DNA from: Lautropia mirabilis
GTDB taxonomy: Bacteria; Pseudomonadota; Gammaproteobacteria; Burkholderiales; Burkholderiaceae_E
Reading direction: 5' to 3'
Length of the DNA stretch: 64,000 nt
Assembly: GCF_900637555.1 (NCBI RefSeq)
Contig: NZ_LR134378.1
Span: 134,001 to 198,000, forward strand
Part shown: positions 27,723-39,741 of the stretch, piece after piece
Layout: each line of letters starts with the position of its first letter
Numbering within the stretch: position 1 is the stretch's first letter
Program-made: the position numbers and the translations under genes
The notes under the pieces: model-generated
The model's database searches: none
Told to the model about the DNA's origin: nothing
The model's input: only the letters and a program-made list of their open reading frames with translations

Positions 27723-28076
27723 TTACTTGCTGCCCAGGACATGAATGTGCAGATGATACACCTCCTGTCCACCCTTCCGCCCGTTGTTGATCTGCACCTT
27801 GAAGCCGTCCTGCAGACCTTGCTCACGCGCCAGGGGGCCACACAGCGACATCAGGTGCCCCAGCAGCTCGGGGTTCTCGGCACCATCGTAAAGATTGACG
27901 ACGTGCTGCTTCGGAATGATGAGGAAGTGCACCGGAGCCGACGGATTGATGTCATGGAAGACCACGGCCTTGTCGTCTTCATGGATCTTGCGAGCCGGGA
28001 TCTGGCCGTCGGCAATCTTGCAGAAGATGCAGTCGGCGTGATCGGCCTTGGCCGGTGCGGTGGCTTGATCGTTCAT
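27723..28076 (-). CDS. hinT: HIT-family purine nucleotide hydrolase (HinT-like)
   Basis: HinT proteins hydrolyse nucleoside phosphoramidates. The histidine triad YHLHIHVLG near the C-terminus is complete, and CIFCKIADGQIPA is at the N-terminus. ATG 28076 was preferred over one four codons upstream because GGAG lies 6 nt before it. Length is 117 residues. It lies between hisE and tatA, as in many betaproteobacteria, with a 273-nt gap to hisE. Confidence 0.92.
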   Translation of the reverse strand: MNDQATAPAKADHADCIFCKIADGQIPARKIHEDDKAVVFHDINPSAPVHFLIIPKQHVVNLYDGAENPELLGHLMSLCGPLAREQGLQDGFKVQINNGRKGGQEVYHLHIHVLGSK

Positions 28077-28276
28077 GAGAGACTCCATGATTCAGAATGA
28101 CGAAAGGCGGGATGCCCTGGATGCGTCCATCCCCGGGGCAACCTCATTCACATGACGGCGCATCCGCCACATTCAAGGGGCGGCCGGACACGGCATGCAA
28201 CGACGCCGAGTGTAACAGCGGCGACAGGCATCCTGACCAGTGCAGGGGCTGAGCGTAGGACAGCCGGGCACGCGAT

Positions 28277-28310
28277 CCGACAGGACACACGACCCGACAG
28301 GATGCACGAT
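28277..28310. repeat. two tandem 17-nt repeats upstream of hinT
   Basis: CCGACAGGACACACGAC is followed directly by CCGACAGGATGCACGAT, identical at 14 of 17 positions. It lies in the 261-nt space between hisE and hinT, about 200 nt upstream of the hinT start. No function can be assigned. Confidence 0.6.
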
Positions 28311-28349
28311 CCCACCGGGCGTCATGGCCTTGGCGGAATACAGACGCTT

Positions 28350-28730
28350 TCAGCCTGCCGTGCGGCTCGCCTTCTCGTCGATGCCGGACAAGCCCTCACG
28401 CCGCATCAGCTCGGCCAGCACGTCCTGCGGCCGTAATTCATGATGCGCGAGCATCACCAGCGTATGGAACCACAGGTCGGCCGTCTCGGACACGATGCGC
28501 GCCTTCTCGCCCTGCATGGCGGCGATGACCACCTCGGTGGCTTCCTCACCCACCTTCTTCAGGATGCGATCGTCACCGCCGGCCAGTAGCTTGGCCACGT
28601 AGCTGCGGCTGGGATCAGCGCCCCGACGGGATTCGATGACCTCGGCAAGCCGGGCCAGAATGTCGGCACTGCCCGACGTAGGGACAGCGGATGCCTGTAC
28701 TGCCATGCCTGCTTGATCTCTCTCTGCCAA
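28350..28730 (-). CDS. hisE: phosphoribosyl-ATP diphosphatase
   Basis: HisE removes pyrophosphate from phosphoribosyl-ATP, the second step of histidine synthesis. The MazG-like helices carry [15 protein letters not shown] and [15 protein letters not shown]. The first codon is probably TTG at 28730, since AAGGAG lies 6 nt upstream; an ATG eight codons further in has no such site. Length is 126 residues with a short N-terminal extension. It is separate from hisI, 231 nt downstream of it, rather than fused as in enteric bacteria. Confidence 0.92.
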   Translation of the reverse strand: MAERDQAGMAVQASAVPTSGSADILARLAEVIESRRGADPSRSYVAKLLAGGDDRILKKVGEEATEVVIAAMQGEKARIVSETADLWFHTLVMLAHHELRPQDVLAELMRREGLSGIDEKASRTAG

Positions 28731-28961
28731 GGGAAACTCCTTGCAATCTGCTGATGACAGCCCGAGGTGTCATCATGAATCATGAATTCAGTCGTTCCAG
28801 CGGATCCTGATGCGCGGAAACCTGCCTGCCCCACTATCGGCCGAACCGGACCGTGGCCTGGCTACTGGCAGAAGGTGACCCTGGCCGGTGACACATGGCG
28901 GGAGGCCTGCGCAGGTGGCCCCCCTGGAATCCGCCATGGCAACGTCCGGGAACAACAGGCA

Positions 28962-29531
28962 TCAGGAATGCGAATGCACCACCCCAGACGCGCCGTACAG
29001 CTTTTCGGGCTCGACCTTCACCGGATCCACGTCGCGCCAGACCGGCTCAGGCGCCGGCTGCGCCTGCGACGGAGTCATGACCTCGCCCGCGCCACCTGCA
29101 GGTGACGAACGTGCTCCGGCCTCGGCAGCCGCTGCACCCTGCCCCAGCCGGCCGCCTTCCAGCCGCCGGAAGAAGCAGGACTCACGCCCGGTATGGCAGG
29201 CCACGCCGCCCACCTGATCGATGAACAGCAGGATCACGTCGGCGTCGCAGTCGGTCCGGATCTCGTGGACCCGCTGCTGGTTACCGGACTCTTCGCCCTT
29301 GCGCCAGAGCCGCTGACGCGAGCGCGACCAGTAGACGGCATGGCCGGTGCGCAGCGTCTCGGCCAGCGCCTCGCGGTTCATCCAAGCCATCATCAGCACG
29401 CGATGGCTGGTGGCATCCTGCGCGATGGCAGGCACCAGGCCGTTCTCGTCCCAGCGGATGCGGTCGAGCCAGCCAGCGTCCGAGGTGCCCCCGCAGGTTG
29501 GGCCATGTACATGACCAGCGTCATGGCTCAT
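28962..29531 (-). CDS. hisI: phosphoribosyl-AMP cyclohydrolase with C-terminal extension
   Basis: HisI opens the adenine ring of phosphoribosyl-AMP, the third step of histidine synthesis. Metal-binding motifs are clear: [13 protein letters not shown] followed by [12 protein letters not shown]. The catalytic part ends near residue 128, as in usual 130-residue HisI. A further tail of about 60 residues is rich in Ala, Gly, Glu and Pro and ends in GVVHSHS; it is unlike HisE. The start is 3 nt after the hisF stop, implying translational coupling. Confidence 0.93.
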   Translation of the reverse strand: MSHDAGHVHGPTCGGTSDAGWLDRIRWDENGLVPAIAQDATSHRVLMMAWMNREALAETLRTGHAVYWSRSRQRLWRKGEESGNQQRVHEIRTDCDADVILLFIDQVGGVACHTGRESCFFRRLEGGRLGQGAAAAEAGARSSPAGGAGEVMTPSQAQPAPEPVWRDVDPVKVEPEKLYGASGVVHSHS

Positions 29532-29534
29532 CCG

Positions 29535-30335
29535 TCAGGCCTCCGCCAGGGTGGCGTCCAGCCGCACCGGCACACCCTGGCTGGCCATCAGGGCCTTGGC
29601 CTCGGCAATGGTGTGCTCGCCAAAATGGAAGATGCTGGCCGCCAGCACGGCATCGGCGCCCCCCAGGGTGACGCCATCGACCAGATGCTGCAGGTTGCCC
29701 ACGCCGCCGGATGCGATGACGGGAATGGGCACCGCATCGCAGACGGCACGGGTCAGCTCCAGATCGAAGCCGATGCGGGTGCCGTCCCGGTCCATGCTGG
29801 TCAGCAGGATCTCGCCCGCCCCCAGGTCGGCCACGCGGCGCGCCCATTCCAGGGCATCCAGCCCGGTGTCGTTGCGACCGCCGTGGGTATAGACATGCCA
29901 GCCGCCTTCGGGCTGGCGCTTGGCGTCGATGGCCACCACCAGACACTGCGATCCGTAGTAGCGGGCGGCATCGGCCACCAGCTGCGGATTGTGGATGGCG
30001 GCCGTGTTGACCGACACCTTGTCGGCGCCGACGTTCAGCAGTCGGCGGATGTCATCCACGCTGCGGATGCCGCCGCCCACCGTCAGCGGAATGAAGACCT
30101 GCTGCGCCACCGCCTCGATGACGTGCAGGATGGTGTCTCGCTGGTCGGACGAGGCGGTGATATCGAGAAAGGTCAGCTCGTCAGCCCCCTCGGCGTCATA
30201 GCGGCGCGCCACCTCCACCGGGTCGCCTGCGTCGCGCAGGTCCACGAAGTTGACGCCCTTCACCACCCGGCCGTCGGTCACGTCCAGGCAGGGAATGACG
30301 CGTCGGGTCAGCTCGCTGCGGTACTCAGTTGCCAT
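29535..30335 (-). CDS. hisF: imidazole glycerol phosphate synthase, cyclase subunit
   Basis: HisF uses ammonia from HisH to convert PRFAR into IGP and AICAR. It is a 266-residue (beta/alpha)8 barrel with the N-terminal phosphate/catalytic motif [16 protein letters not shown] and the second catalytic Asp in [12 protein letters not shown] 30335 lies 11 nt inside the end of hisA; the further upstream part of the open frame overlaps hisA and lacks similarity to HisF. Confidence 0.96.
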   Translation of the reverse strand: MATEYRSELTRRVIPCLDVTDGRVVKGVNFVDLRDAGDPVEVARRYDAEGADELTFLDITASSDQRDTILHVIEAVAQQVFIPLTVGGGIRSVDDIRRLLNVGADKVSVNTAAIHNPQLVADAARYYGSQCLVVAIDAKRQPEGGWHVYTHGGRNDTGLDALEWARRVADLGAGEILLTSMDRDGTRIGFDLELTRAVCDAVPIPVIASGGVGNLQHLVDGVTLGGADAVLAASIFHFGEHTIAEAKALMASQGVPVRLDATLAEA

Positions 30336-31059
30336 TGGCCCGTTCCAGGGCCGCGCCGAAGTCCAGCGTGCCCTCGTAGATGGAGCGACCCAGGATGACG
30401 CCACCCACACCGTCGTCCTCGATCTCCAGCAGCCGGTCGATGTCGGACAGGTCGGTCACGCCGCCAGAGGCAAAGACCGGCACGCTGACAGCCTGCGCCA
30501 GCCGCTGGGTGGCCTCGATGTTGACGCCGCTCAGCATGCCGTCACGGCCGATGTCGGTGTAGATGATGCCCTCGACGCCATAGCCGACGAACTTGCGGGC
30601 CAGATCCACCACGTCGTGACGGGTAAGCTTGCTCCAGCCGTCGGTGGCCACTTTGCCGTCACGCGCGTCCAGCCCCACCAGCACCTGGCCGGGGAAGGCG
30701 GTGCAGGCATCATGCAGGAAGCCCGGGTTCTTCACGGCGGCGGTACCGACCACCACGTAGCTCACGCCCACGTCCAGGTAGCGCTCGATGGTGTCCAGCG
30801 AGCGGATGCCACCGCCCAGCTGCACAGGCACCTCGGCCCCCACGGCATCAATGATGGCTCGGACCACGCTTGCATTCTGCGGCTTGCCGGCAAAGGCGCC
30901 ATTCAGGTCCACCAGGTGGATGCGCTCGGCGCCCTCGTCGCGCCAGCGTCGGGCCACTTCGGCCGGGTCTTCGGAAAAGATCGTCTCCTCGTCGAGTTTG
31001 CCTTGTTTGAGACGGACGCAACGGCCGTCCTTCAGATCGATCGCAGGAATCAGCAGCAT
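30325..31059 (-). CDS. hisA: ProFAR isomerase
   Basis: HisA isomerises the aminoaldose ProFAR to the ketose PRFAR by an Amadori rearrangement. The 244-residue barrel starts [20 protein letters not shown] with catalytic Asp8, and the second catalytic Asp is in [12 protein letters not shown]. It lies 20 nt after hisH and overlaps hisF by 11 nt. Confidence 0.96.
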   Translation of the reverse strand: MLLIPAIDLKDGRCVRLKQGKLDEETIFSEDPAEVARRWRDEGAERIHLVDLNGAFAGKPQNASVVRAIIDAVGAEVPVQLGGGIRSLDTIERYLDVGVSYVVVGTAAVKNPGFLHDACTAFPGQVLVGLDARDGKVATDGWSKLTRHDVVDLARKFVGYGVEGIIYTDIGRDGMLSGVNIEATQRLAQAVSVPVFASGGVTDLSDIDRLLEIEDDGVGGVILGRSIYEGTLDFGAALERANGN

Positions 31060-31079
31060 GGCAGCAACAGCAGAGCGGC

Positions 31080-31748
31080 TCAGGGCCGCCAGTGGATGAA
31101 ATTCCGAAAGAGACGCAGGCCGCTTGCCGCACTCTTTTCGGGGTGAAACTGGGTGGCGAACATATTATTTTGTGTCACGGCACAGGTAAAGGGCTCTCCG
31201 TAGACACTGATGGCCGCCACGTTTGCCGGGTCGGTCGGCTCGGCATGGAAGCTGTGCACGAAGTAGAAGAAGGCCCCCGGCTCGATGCCTTCCCAGAGCG
31301 GATGCGGCCGGGTGGGATGCACCCGGTTCCAGCCCATGTGCGGCACCTTCAGGTTGCCGGCCGCCTTCATCCGCGCAGGATCGAAGCGCACCACCCGACC
31401 GGGCACCAGCCCCAGACCCGGCGTGGGCGCGCCGTGCACGTCGGCGCCCTCGTCACTTTCATCCAGCAGCATCTGCTCGCCCAGGCAGATGCCCAGCGTG
31501 GGCTTGGTACCACAGGCCTCGCGCACGGCCTCGGCCAGACCCGGGCGGGCCGCCAGGCTGCGCATGGCATCGGGCATGGCGCCCTGCCCCGGAAAGACCA
31601 CCCGGGCCGCGCGGTGGATGACGGCCGGATCGGCCGTGATCTCGATGCGGGTCTTCGGGCTGACATGGGCCAGCGCCCGCGCCACCGAATGCAGGTTGCC
31701 CATCCCGAAATCGACGATGGCGATGCTCGCCGTGGACTGCGTGTTCAT
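31080..31748 (-). CDS. hisH: imidazole glycerol phosphate synthase, glutaminase subunit
   Basis: HisH hydrolyses glutamine and channels ammonia to HisF. It is a class I glutamine amidotransferase with nucleophile Cys88 in [10 protein letters not shown] and His202/Glu204 in QFHPEKS. The usual Met after the LG is Glu here (GEQ for GMQ). Length is 222 residues. ATG 31748 overlaps the hisB stop by 1 nt (TGATG). Confidence 0.95.
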   Translation of the reverse strand: MNTQSTASIAIVDFGMGNLHSVARALAHVSPKTRIEITADPAVIHRAARVVFPGQGAMPDAMRSLAARPGLAEAVREACGTKPTLGICLGEQMLLDESDEGADVHGAPTPGLGLVPGRVVRFDPARMKAAGNLKVPHMGWNRVHPTRPHPLWEGIEPGAFFYFVHSFHAEPTDPANVAAISVYGEPFTCAVTQNNMFATQFHPEKSAASGLRLFRNFIHWRP

Positions 31749-32377
31749 CAGCCGACCAGGCTCCCCTTGGTGGAAGGCACCTGACCCGCCGTGCGCGGAT
31801 CGGGTTCCGCCGCCATGCGCAGCGCCCGGCCGAAGGCCTTGAAGACCGTCTCGCACTGGTGATGGGCGTTGATGCCACGCAGGTTGTCGACATGCAGCGT
31901 CATCTTGGCGTGGTTGACCAGCCCCTGGAAGAACTCGCGGGCCAGATCCACGTCAAAGCGCCCGATCAGCGCCCGGGTGAACGGAACCTCCCAGACCAGC
32001 CCGGGGCGGCCCGAGAAATCGATCACCACGCGCGACAGCGCCTCGTCCAGCGGCACGTAGGCATGGCCGTAGCGGCGGATGCCGCGCTTGTCGCCCAGCG
32101 CCTGCGCCAGCGCCTGGCCCAGCGCAATGCCCACGTCCTCCACCGTGTGGTGGTCATCGATGTGGGTATCGCCCTCGGCCTCGATGTCCAGATCCACCAG
32201 CCCGTGGCGGGCAATCTGGTCCAGCATGTGCTCGAAGAAAGGCACACCCGTCTTCAGCCGAGCCTTGCCGGTACCGTCCAGATTCACCCGGACGCGGATG
32301 CGGGTCTCCAGCGTGTTGCGGGTGACTTCAGCCGTGCGGGCTGCGCCCGTAGCGGGGATGGAAGATGCGTCGCTCAT
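31748..32377 (-). CDS. hisB: imidazoleglycerol-phosphate dehydratase
   Basis: HisB here is the monofunctional dehydratase, without the histidinol-phosphatase domain of enteric HisB. The Mn-binding histidine motifs are visible: [25 protein letters not shown] and a matching second set (INAHHQCE). Length is 209 residues. It overlaps hisD-hisC by 4 nt (ATGA) and hisH by 1 nt. A histidinol-phosphate phosphatase gene is not seen in the window. Confidence 0.96.
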   Translation of the reverse strand: MSDASSIPATGAARTAEVTRNTLETRIRVRVNLDGTGKARLKTGVPFFEHMLDQIARHGLVDLDIEAEGDTHIDDHHTVEDVGIALGQALAQALGDKRGIRRYGHAYVPLDEALSRVVIDFSGRPGLVWEVPFTRALIGRFDVDLAREFFQGLVNHAKMTLHVDNLRGINAHHQCETVFKAFGRALRMAAEPDPRTAGQVPSTKGSLVG

Positions 32378-35025
32378 GATGATGTCCGTTCTGCGTTTGC
32401 CCGGCCGTTCGCGTCAGCCGTCCGGCTCGCCCCGTCGACCTGCCCAGCCGAGGCTGCCGGCACGGCGTCCAGGGCCGCCGCCAGCGCCTGCAACATCGCT
32501 TCGTTCTCTTCAGGGGCGCCCACGGTCAGCCGCAGGCACTCGGCCAGCGCCGGGTGCATCCGGCTGGCGTCCTTGATCAGCACACCGGCAGCCCGCATGG
32601 CGGCGGCCACGCGGGTGGCGCGCGAAGGCCCGGCACCATCGCCCTGCCCCCCGGCCAGCCGCACCAGCACGAAGTTGGCCGCCGTCGGGTACACATGCGA
32701 CAGCCCCTGCGGACCCAGCAATGCCTGCAGCCGCTGCACCAGCGTCTGGCGCTCGGTGCAGAGCGCCTGGGTCTGCTGGTCGAAATCCGCGTGATGCTGG
32801 AACGCAAAGCACGCCGTCTCGGCATCCAGCACGCTGATGTTGTAGGGCGGGCGGATCTTGTCGAGCTGCGCGGCCCAGGCCGGCGCACTGGCCAGATAGC
32901 CGATGCGGGCGCCCGCCAGCCCCCACTTGGAGCAGGTGCGCATCACCGCCAGGTTCGGCCAGGCCTGCAGCTGGGACAGCCAGCTGGCACCGCCGGCAAA
33001 AGGCGCATAGGCCTCGTCCAGCACCACCAGACCGTCGGTGGCTTGCAGGATGGCGCGCACGTCGTCCGCATCGAACAGGTTGCCCGTGGGGTTGTTCGGA
33101 TAGGCCAGGAAGACCAGCGCCGGACGGTGCGTCTCGATGGCCTGCAGCATCGCCTCGCGGTCCAGACTGAAATCGGGCCGCAGCGGCACCGGCACGAAAC
33201 CAACGCCGGCCAGCCGTGCACCCATCTCGTACATCACGAACGAGGGCGCAGGCGCCATGATCGTGGCCCCAGGCTGGGCCACCAGCTGGCACAGCAGGCT
33301 GATCAGCTCATCCGAACCGTTGCCCAGCACCAGCCCGTCAATGCCGTCCAGCACGTCATGCCGGGCGATGGCCTGCTTGAGCGCCGTATAGGTGTTGCCG
33401 GACGGATAGCGGTTGATGGCCAGCGCCGCCAGACGCTGGGCCAGCTCGGCCTGCAGCGCCCCGGGCAGCCGCCAGGGGTTCTCCATCGCATCCAGCTTGA
33501 TGGCGTCGGTGGCATCGGCCACGTGGTAGGCAGCCATGCGCTGCACGTCCGGACGCACATGGCGTTCAACCCGGGCTGCAATTTGGGCAGACGAGACCGT
33601 ACCGGCCGCTGCCGAGCCCACATCTCCGCCCGAAGCCACCTGCGCGGCCGCTGAGGCCCCGCCCTCGGCACCAGCGGCACCCTGCGCCGGCTGCGTCCCG
33701 GGCACCTTCCCACCCGGCGTGGCCAAGCGATACTCGGCACTCTGCGCGTGGGCCTCCAGCCCTTCGGCGCGGGCCAGCGTGGCCGCCACCTTCGCCAGGT
33801 GGTCGGCGCCCGTGGCCGACGGCTCGATCAGGCTGCTGCGCTTCTGGAAGTCATAGACCCCCAGCGGCGACGAGAAGCGTGGCGTGCGCATGGTGGGCAG
33901 CACGTGGCTGGGTCCGGCGCAGTAGTCGCCCAGCGCCTCGCAGCCCCAGCGGCCCATGAAGATCGCGCCCGCATGGCGGATGTCGGCCAGCAGCCCATCC
34001 ACATCGCGCACTGCCAGCTCCAGGTGCTCGGGTGCCACGCGGTTCACCAGCTCGGCCGCCTCCTGCATCGAACGCACATGGATGAGCGCGCCCCGATCCG
34101 CCAGCGACTTGCCGATGACCGCACGACGCGGCTGGCCGGGCAGCAGGCGGGCAATGGCCTCGGCCACCGCGTCCAGGAAGGCAGCGTCCGAGGAAATGAG
34201 GATGGCCTGTGCCATCTCGTCGTGCTCGGCCTGCGAGAACAGGTCCACCGCCACCCAGTCGGCCGGCACCGAACCATCCGACACCACCAGGATCTCGGAC
34301 GGGCCGGCAATCATGTCGATGCCGACGGTCCCGAACACCCGGCGCTTGGCCTCGGCCACATAGGCATTGCCGGGGCCGACGATCTTGTCCACCGGACGGA
34401 TGGAGCGGGTGCCATGGGCCAGCGCCGCCACCGCCTGCGCACCGCCGATGGTGTAGACCTCCTGGATGCCGGCCAGACAGGCCGCGGCCAGCACGGCCGG
34501 GTTGCGCACGCCGTCGGGCGTGGGCACCACCATCACCAGTTCCTTCACGCCCGCCACCTGGGCGGGAATGGCATTCATCAGCACCGACGACGGATAGGCC
34601 GCCTTGCCACCGGGCACGTAGAGCCCCACCCGGTCCAGCGGCAGCACGCGCTGCCCCAACCGGGTGCCATCGGCCTCCGTGTACATCCAGGAGGACGTCC
34701 GCTGATGCTCGTGATAGCGGCGGATGCGCTCGGCCGCCCGCTCCAGCGCCTGGCGCTCGGCCGCCGGCAGCCCGTCAAGCGCCGCCTGCAGCTCGGCCTG
34801 CGACAGCCGCAGCCCCGCCGCCTCGCGGACCTCCAGCCGGTCAAAGCGCCGGGTGTAGTCCATCAGTGCCTCGTCGCCACGCGCCTGCACGTCCGCCAGA
34901 ATGGCCGAGACCGCCTGCTCAATGCCCTGATCCTGTTCCGGGCTCCAGTGCAGCAGCCGCGTGAAACGCGCCTCGAAATCCGCTTCGGCCGTATCCAGCC
35001 GGTTGATCAGGTTCTGCGAGCTCAT
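32374..35025 (-). CDS. hisD-hisC: HisD-HisC fusion: histidinol dehydrogenase / histidinol-phosphate aminotransferase
   Basis: One continuous 883-residue frame contains two histidine enzymes that are normally separate. Residues 1 to about 433 are histidinol dehydrogenase ([68 protein letters not shown]). A linker of about 50 residues rich in Ala, Gly and Gln follows. From about 487 it is a type I PLP aminotransferase ([31 protein letters not shown]), with the PLP Lys in [15 protein letters not shown] near residue 700. The ATG overlaps the hisG stop by 4 nt, and the end overlaps hisB by 4 nt. No stop or internal ribosome site is apparent at the junction. Both halves keep key residues. Confidence 0.93.
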   Translation of the reverse strand: MSSQNLINRLDTAEADFEARFTRLLHWSPEQDQGIEQAVSAILADVQARGDEALMDYTRRFDRLEVREAAGLRLSQAELQAALDGLPAAERQALERAAERIRRYHEHQRTSSWMYTEADGTRLGQRVLPLDRVGLYVPGGKAAYPSSVLMNAIPAQVAGVKELVMVVPTPDGVRNPAVLAAACLAGIQEVYTIGGAQAVAALAHGTRSIRPVDKIVGPGNAYVAEAKRRVFGTVGIDMIAGPSEILVVSDGSVPADWVAVDLFSQAEHDEMAQAILISSDAAFLDAVAEAIARLLPGQPRRAVIGKSLADRGALIHVRSMQEAAELVNRVAPEHLELAVRDVDGLLADIRHAGAIFMGRWGCEALGDYCAGPSHVLPTMRTPRFSSPLGVYDFQKRSSLIEPSATGADHLAKVAATLARAEGLEAHAQSAEYRLATPGGKVPGTQPAQGAAGAEGGASAAAQVASGGDVGSAAAGTVSSAQIAARVERHVRPDVQRMAAYHVADATDAIKLDAMENPWRLPGALQAELAQRLAALAINRYPSGNTYTALKQAIARHDVLDGIDGLVLGNGSDELISLLCQLVAQPGATIMAPAPSFVMYEMGARLAGVGFVPVPLRPDFSLDREAMLQAIETHRPALVFLAYPNNPTGNLFDADDVRAILQATDGLVVLDEAYAPFAGGASWLSQLQAWPNLAVMRTCSKWGLAGARIGYLASAPAWAAQLDKIRPPYNISVLDAETACFAFQHHADFDQQTQALCTERQTLVQRLQALLGPQGLSHVYPTAANFVLVRLAGGQGDGAGPSRATRVAAAMRAAGVLIKDASRMHPALAECLRLTVGAPEENEAMLQALAAALDAVPAASAGQVDGASRTADANGRANAERTSS

Positions 35026-35678
35026 GCCTGTCCTCCCGATGTCGCCCGTGCCGCGCGCTCCAGCGCCGCCACCAGCGGGGCCAGCGTCCGCTGCTGTGTC
35101 TTCAGCGCCGCCTGGTTGACGATCAGCCGCGCCGAGATGGGCATGATGCTCTCGACCTCGACAAGGCCATTGGCGCGCAGCGTGTTGCCGGTGGACACCA
35201 CGTCCACGATGGCATCGGCCAGCCCCACCAGCGGAGCCAGCTCCATCGAGCCGTAGAGCTTGATGATGTCGACGTGCACGCCCTTGCGGGCGAAGTGACG
35301 GCGGGTGGTGTTGACGTACTTGGTGGCCACCCGCAGGCGCTTGCCGGGCACGGCCGCCCGGGGGTAGTCGAAGCCCTGGCGCGTGGCCACGGCCAGCCGG
35401 CAGCAGGCAATGCCCAGGTCCACCGGCTGGAAGACGCCCTCGCCGCCGTGCTCCAGCATCACGTCGCGCCCGGCGATGCCCAGATCGGCCGCACCATGCT
35501 GCACGTAGGTGGGCACGTCGCTGGCCCGCACGATCAGCAGGCGCAGGCCCGGATCGTCGGTGGGCAGGATGAGCTGGCGGCTGTCCACCGCCGAAGAATC
35601 CAAGCGAATGCCGCACTGCGCCAGCAGTCCGGCCGTGTCTTCCAGGATCCGTCCCTTGGACAGGGCCAGCGTCAACAT
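35022..35678 (-). CDS. hisG: ATP phosphoribosyltransferase, short form
   Basis: HisG joins ATP and PRPP in the first and controlling step of histidine synthesis. At 218 residues it is the short form, which normally needs the HisZ regulatory subunit; hisZ is not in the window. It starts [19 protein letters not shown] and has [15 protein letters not shown] near residue 165 (PRPP-binding type motif). ATG 35678 follows AGGAAGGAAG. Upstream in-frame residues are not HisG-like. Confidence 0.95.
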   Translation of the reverse strand: MLTLALSKGRILEDTAGLLAQCGIRLDSSAVDSRQLILPTDDPGLRLLIVRASDVPTYVQHGAADLGIAGRDVMLEHGGEGVFQPVDLGIACCRLAVATRQGFDYPRAAVPGKRLRVATKYVNTTRRHFARKGVHVDIIKLYGSMELAPLVGLADAIVDVVSTGNTLRANGLVEVESIMPISARLIVNQAALKTQQRTLAPLVAALERAARATSGGQA

Positions 35679-35844
35679 CTTCTTCCTTCCTGTTTGATCA
35701 ACGTCGTAGTGTGGCAAGCCGCCCGCCCCCTGGCCATCGGGACATACCCGGGAAGGGGCAGGCAGAGGGCACGAAACGCATGGGACGGCCAACGGCAGCG
35801 ACAGGACCACAGGACCGTCATGCCGCCCACGCCCCGCGCCCGTC

Positions 35845-37372
<1,528 letters not shown>

Positions 37373-37550
37373 GGATGGTTCTCCAGAGGGGAATGAGGAC
37401 AGGCGGGACGTCCGGCCAGGTGCCCGTCAGGGGTCTGCACACACCAGGAAAGGATGTTGACGGCACGCCGGATGAGCCGGACAGAAACGCCGCCCCTCAC
37501 GAGGGAGCCCGTCTGCGCATGCCGCAGGCCGGACGCCTGCAGGACATCGT

Positions 37551-37556
37551 ATTGTA
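37551..37556 (-). promoter_or_regulatory. possible -10 box before bolA-murA-his
   Basis: On the minus strand TACAAT occurs in the 222-nt gap between the ABC permease and the BolA-family gene. No good -35 box is visible. The gap itself is the first sizeable break in the block and is a sensible place for a promoter. Confidence 0.25.
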
Positions 37557-37594
37557 CCGGGGCGACGAAATCCCCTGCCCCGTTCACCGAGTGT

Positions 37595-38350
37595 TCAGTA
37601 ACGCAGGTGATATCCGCGATGCAGCAGCCGCATGGCCAGCAGCGCCAGCAGCAGCCACGCCGTCGCCACGATGCCCAGCGACAGCCACGGATCGATGTCG
37701 GCCTGCCCGAAGAAGGCATAGCGGAAGCCGTCCACCATGTAGAAGAACGGATTGGCGTGCGAGGCCACCTGCCAGAACGGCGGCAGCGAATGCACCGAAT
37801 AGAACACGCCCGACAGGAAGGTGAGCGGCACCACCAGGAAATTCTGGAACGACGCGATCTGGTCGAACTTCTCGGCCCAGATGGCCGCCACCAGCCCCAG
37901 CGTGCCCAGAATGCCGCTGGCTCCCAGCGCAAAGACCAGTATCCACAGCGGATGCCGCATCGGCACATCCACGAAGCAGCACGCCACCAGCAGCACGCCG
38001 GCGCCCACCACGATCCCGCGCACCATGGCCGACAGCACGTAGCCGCCATACATCGCCAGCGGCGTGAGCGGCGCCAGCAGCACGAACACCAGATTGCCGC
38101 TCACCTTGCTCTGGATGAGCGAGGACGACGAATTGCCGAAAGCGTTCTGCATCAGTGCCATCATCACCAGCCCCGGCACCAGAAAGCTGGTGTAGGCCAC
38201 ACCCGGATAGATGGCCACATGGCCGCTGAGCGCATGCGAGAAGATCAGCAGATACAGCAGCGCCGACAGCATCGGCGCCGCAATGGTCTGCAGACCCACC
38301 TTGCAGAAGCGCATCAGCTCCTTGCGAAAGAGCGTCAGGAAGCCTTGCAT
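37595..38350 (-). CDS. ABC-2 type transporter permease
   Basis: A 251-residue integral membrane protein with about six helices and the ABC-2 pattern FLTLFRKELMRF near the N-terminus and PLTFLSGVFYSVHSLPPFWQ late. It is the membrane partner of the preceding ATPase, whose stop overlaps this ATG by 1 nt. This YadG/YadH-like pair sits between mlaB and bolA in many betaproteobacteria. Substrate unknown, probably export. Confidence 0.92.
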   Translation of the reverse strand: MQGFLTLFRKELMRFCKVGLQTIAAPMLSALLYLLIFSHALSGHVAIYPGVAYTSFLVPGLVMMALMQNAFGNSSSSLIQSKVSGNLVFVLLAPLTPLAMYGGYVLSAMVRGIVVGAGVLLVACCFVDVPMRHPLWILVFALGASGILGTLGLVAAIWAEKFDQIASFQNFLVVPLTFLSGVFYSVHSLPPFWQVASHANPFFYMVDGFRYAFFGQADIDPWLSLGIVATAWLLLALLAMRLLHRGYHLRY

Positions 38351-39339
38351 CAGTTCTCCTGCATCAGCCGCAGGAACACGTCTTCCAGGTCGGGCTGGGT
38401 GACTTCCATGTCCTGAATGACGCCCCCTTCGGCCTGGATGGCCGCCATGATCGGGCCGATCTCGGCGTAATCGTCCAGCGACAGCCGGTAGCGATCATCC
38501 TCCGGCAGCGGCGGCAGCCGACGTGCCTGCAGGGATGCCGGCAGCGTTCCGCCCGAGATCCGCAGCAGCAGCGCCCCGGCCGAAAAGCGTTTCAGCAGCG
38601 CCTCGGTATCGTCCATCGCCACGATGCGCCCGGCCTTCATCACCGCCACCCGGTTGCACAGCGCCTGCGCCTCTTCCAGATAATGCGTGGTCAGCACGAT
38701 GGTGTGGCCATCGTGGTTGAGCTTGCGCACGAAGCGCCACAGCGACTGGCGCAGCTCAATGTCCACCCCGGCCGTGGGCTCGTCCAGCACGATCACCGGC
38801 GGACGGTGGATCAGCGCCTGCGCCACCATCACCCGCCGCTTCATGCCGCCCGACAGCGCCCGCATGTTGGACTCTGCCTTGTCGGTCAGGCCCAGCCCTT
38901 CCAGCACCTCGTCGATCCAGGCATCGGCCCCGCGCACGCCGTAGTAGCCCGCCGTGATTCTCAGCGTCTCGCGCACGGTGAAGAACGGATCGAATACCAG
39001 CTCCTGCGGCACCACGCCCAGCGAGGCGCGGGCACGCCGGTAGTCCTTCACCACGTCGTGTCCCATCACCGACACGCGACCGCTGCTGGCATGTGCCAGC
39101 CCGGCGATGATCGAGATGAGCGTGGTCTTGCCGGCCCCGTTGGGGCCCAGCAGGGCGAAGAAATCGCCCTGACGGATGCGCAGGTCAATGCCGTCCAGCG
39201 CCCGGAAATCACCGAAGCGCTTGGTCACGCCCTCGACGACGATGGGATCCACACCCGATGGGGACGATATCCCGTGCCGGGCGGCTGCGTCTGCTGCACC
39301 CTCCGCCCCGGACACCGCCCTGCTGCCTGCTGCGGTCAC
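38350..39339 (-). CDS. ABC transporter ATP-binding protein
   Basis: A 329-residue ATPase with Walker A GPNGAGKTT, signature LSGGMKRRVMVAQAL and Walker B VIVLDEPTAG. The C-terminal region after about 230 is of the kind seen in ABC-2 exporters. It has an N-terminal Ala/Gly-rich extension of about 30 residues. Its ATG overlaps the mlaB stop by 4 nt and its stop overlaps the permease start by 1 nt, so the pair may be co-translated with Mla. Confidence 0.92.
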   Translation of the reverse strand: MTAAGSRAVSGAEGAADAAARHGISSPSGVDPIVVEGVTKRFGDFRALDGIDLRIRQGDFFALLGPNGAGKTTLISIIAGLAHASSGRVSVMGHDVVKDYRRARASLGVVPQELVFDPFFTVRETLRITAGYYGVRGADAWIDEVLEGLGLTDKAESNMRALSGGMKRRVMVAQALIHRPPVIVLDEPTAGVDIELRQSLWRFVRKLNHDGHTIVLTTHYLEEAQALCNRVAVMKAGRIVAMDDTEALLKRFSAGALLLRISGGTLPASLQARRLPPLPEDDRYRLSLDDYAEIGPIMAAIQAEGGVIQDMEVTQPDLEDVFLRLMQEN

Positions 39340-39734
39340 TGCGCCTGCGCTTCCCTTTCCTGACGCATGCGACGCAGCTCAGGATGGTCGTCCAGCAGGA
39401 AATCCGCCACGCCGTACAGTTCGGCCAGCGACACCAGCTTCGTGGGCGGGTTGTGCACCGCCAGCGGCTTGCCGGCGTAGCGCCCCATTTCCAGCAGCGC
39501 CGACAGCACGGTGGAATCGAATTCCTTCAGCCGAACCAGATCGACCAGCACGCGGCTTTCCTTGGTCAGCCGGCGTGCCTTGCATTCGGCCTCCAGCGAC
39601 TTCAGCACGGCCAGCACATTGCTGTTGTCCACCCGTTCGGGCAGCGTGATGGCGGTGGTGCCGTCACCGACATCCGCCATCATCGGCCCATCGGGCACCT
39701 TCCCTTTGCCGGCCTCGATGCTTGCTTCAGCCAT
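39336..39734 (-). CDS. mlaB: MlaB-like STAS-domain protein
   Basis: MlaB is the cytoplasmic STAS subunit that stabilises the MlaF ATPase in the phospholipid transport complex. Residues about 25-120 show a STAS pattern: AITLPERVDNSNVLAVLKSLE, then VLVDLVRLKEFDSTVLSALLEM. The N-terminal 20 residues are hydrophilic. Position directly after mlaC supports the name. Length is 132 residues. Confidence 0.85.
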   Translation of the reverse strand: MAEASIEAGKGKVPDGPMMADVGDGTTAITLPERVDNSNVLAVLKSLEAECKARRLTKESRVLVDLVRLKEFDSTVLSALLEMGRYAGKPLAVHNPPTKLVSLAELYGVADFLLDDHPELRRMRQEREAQAQ

Positions 39735-39741
39735 GGTCTGC

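Noticed and set aside
33748-35256. Open frame of 502 codons opposite hisD-hisC
   Set aside because: It is the complement of a well-supported gene, has antisense-type composition (His, Gln, Arg, Gly) and no family motif.
35026-35616. N-terminal 197-residue extension of the HisD-HisC frame
   Set aside because: The frame stays open upstream but overlaps hisG in another frame. The HisD family start ([11 protein letters not shown]) and the ATGA overlap place the real start at 35025, so this is not a triple fusion.
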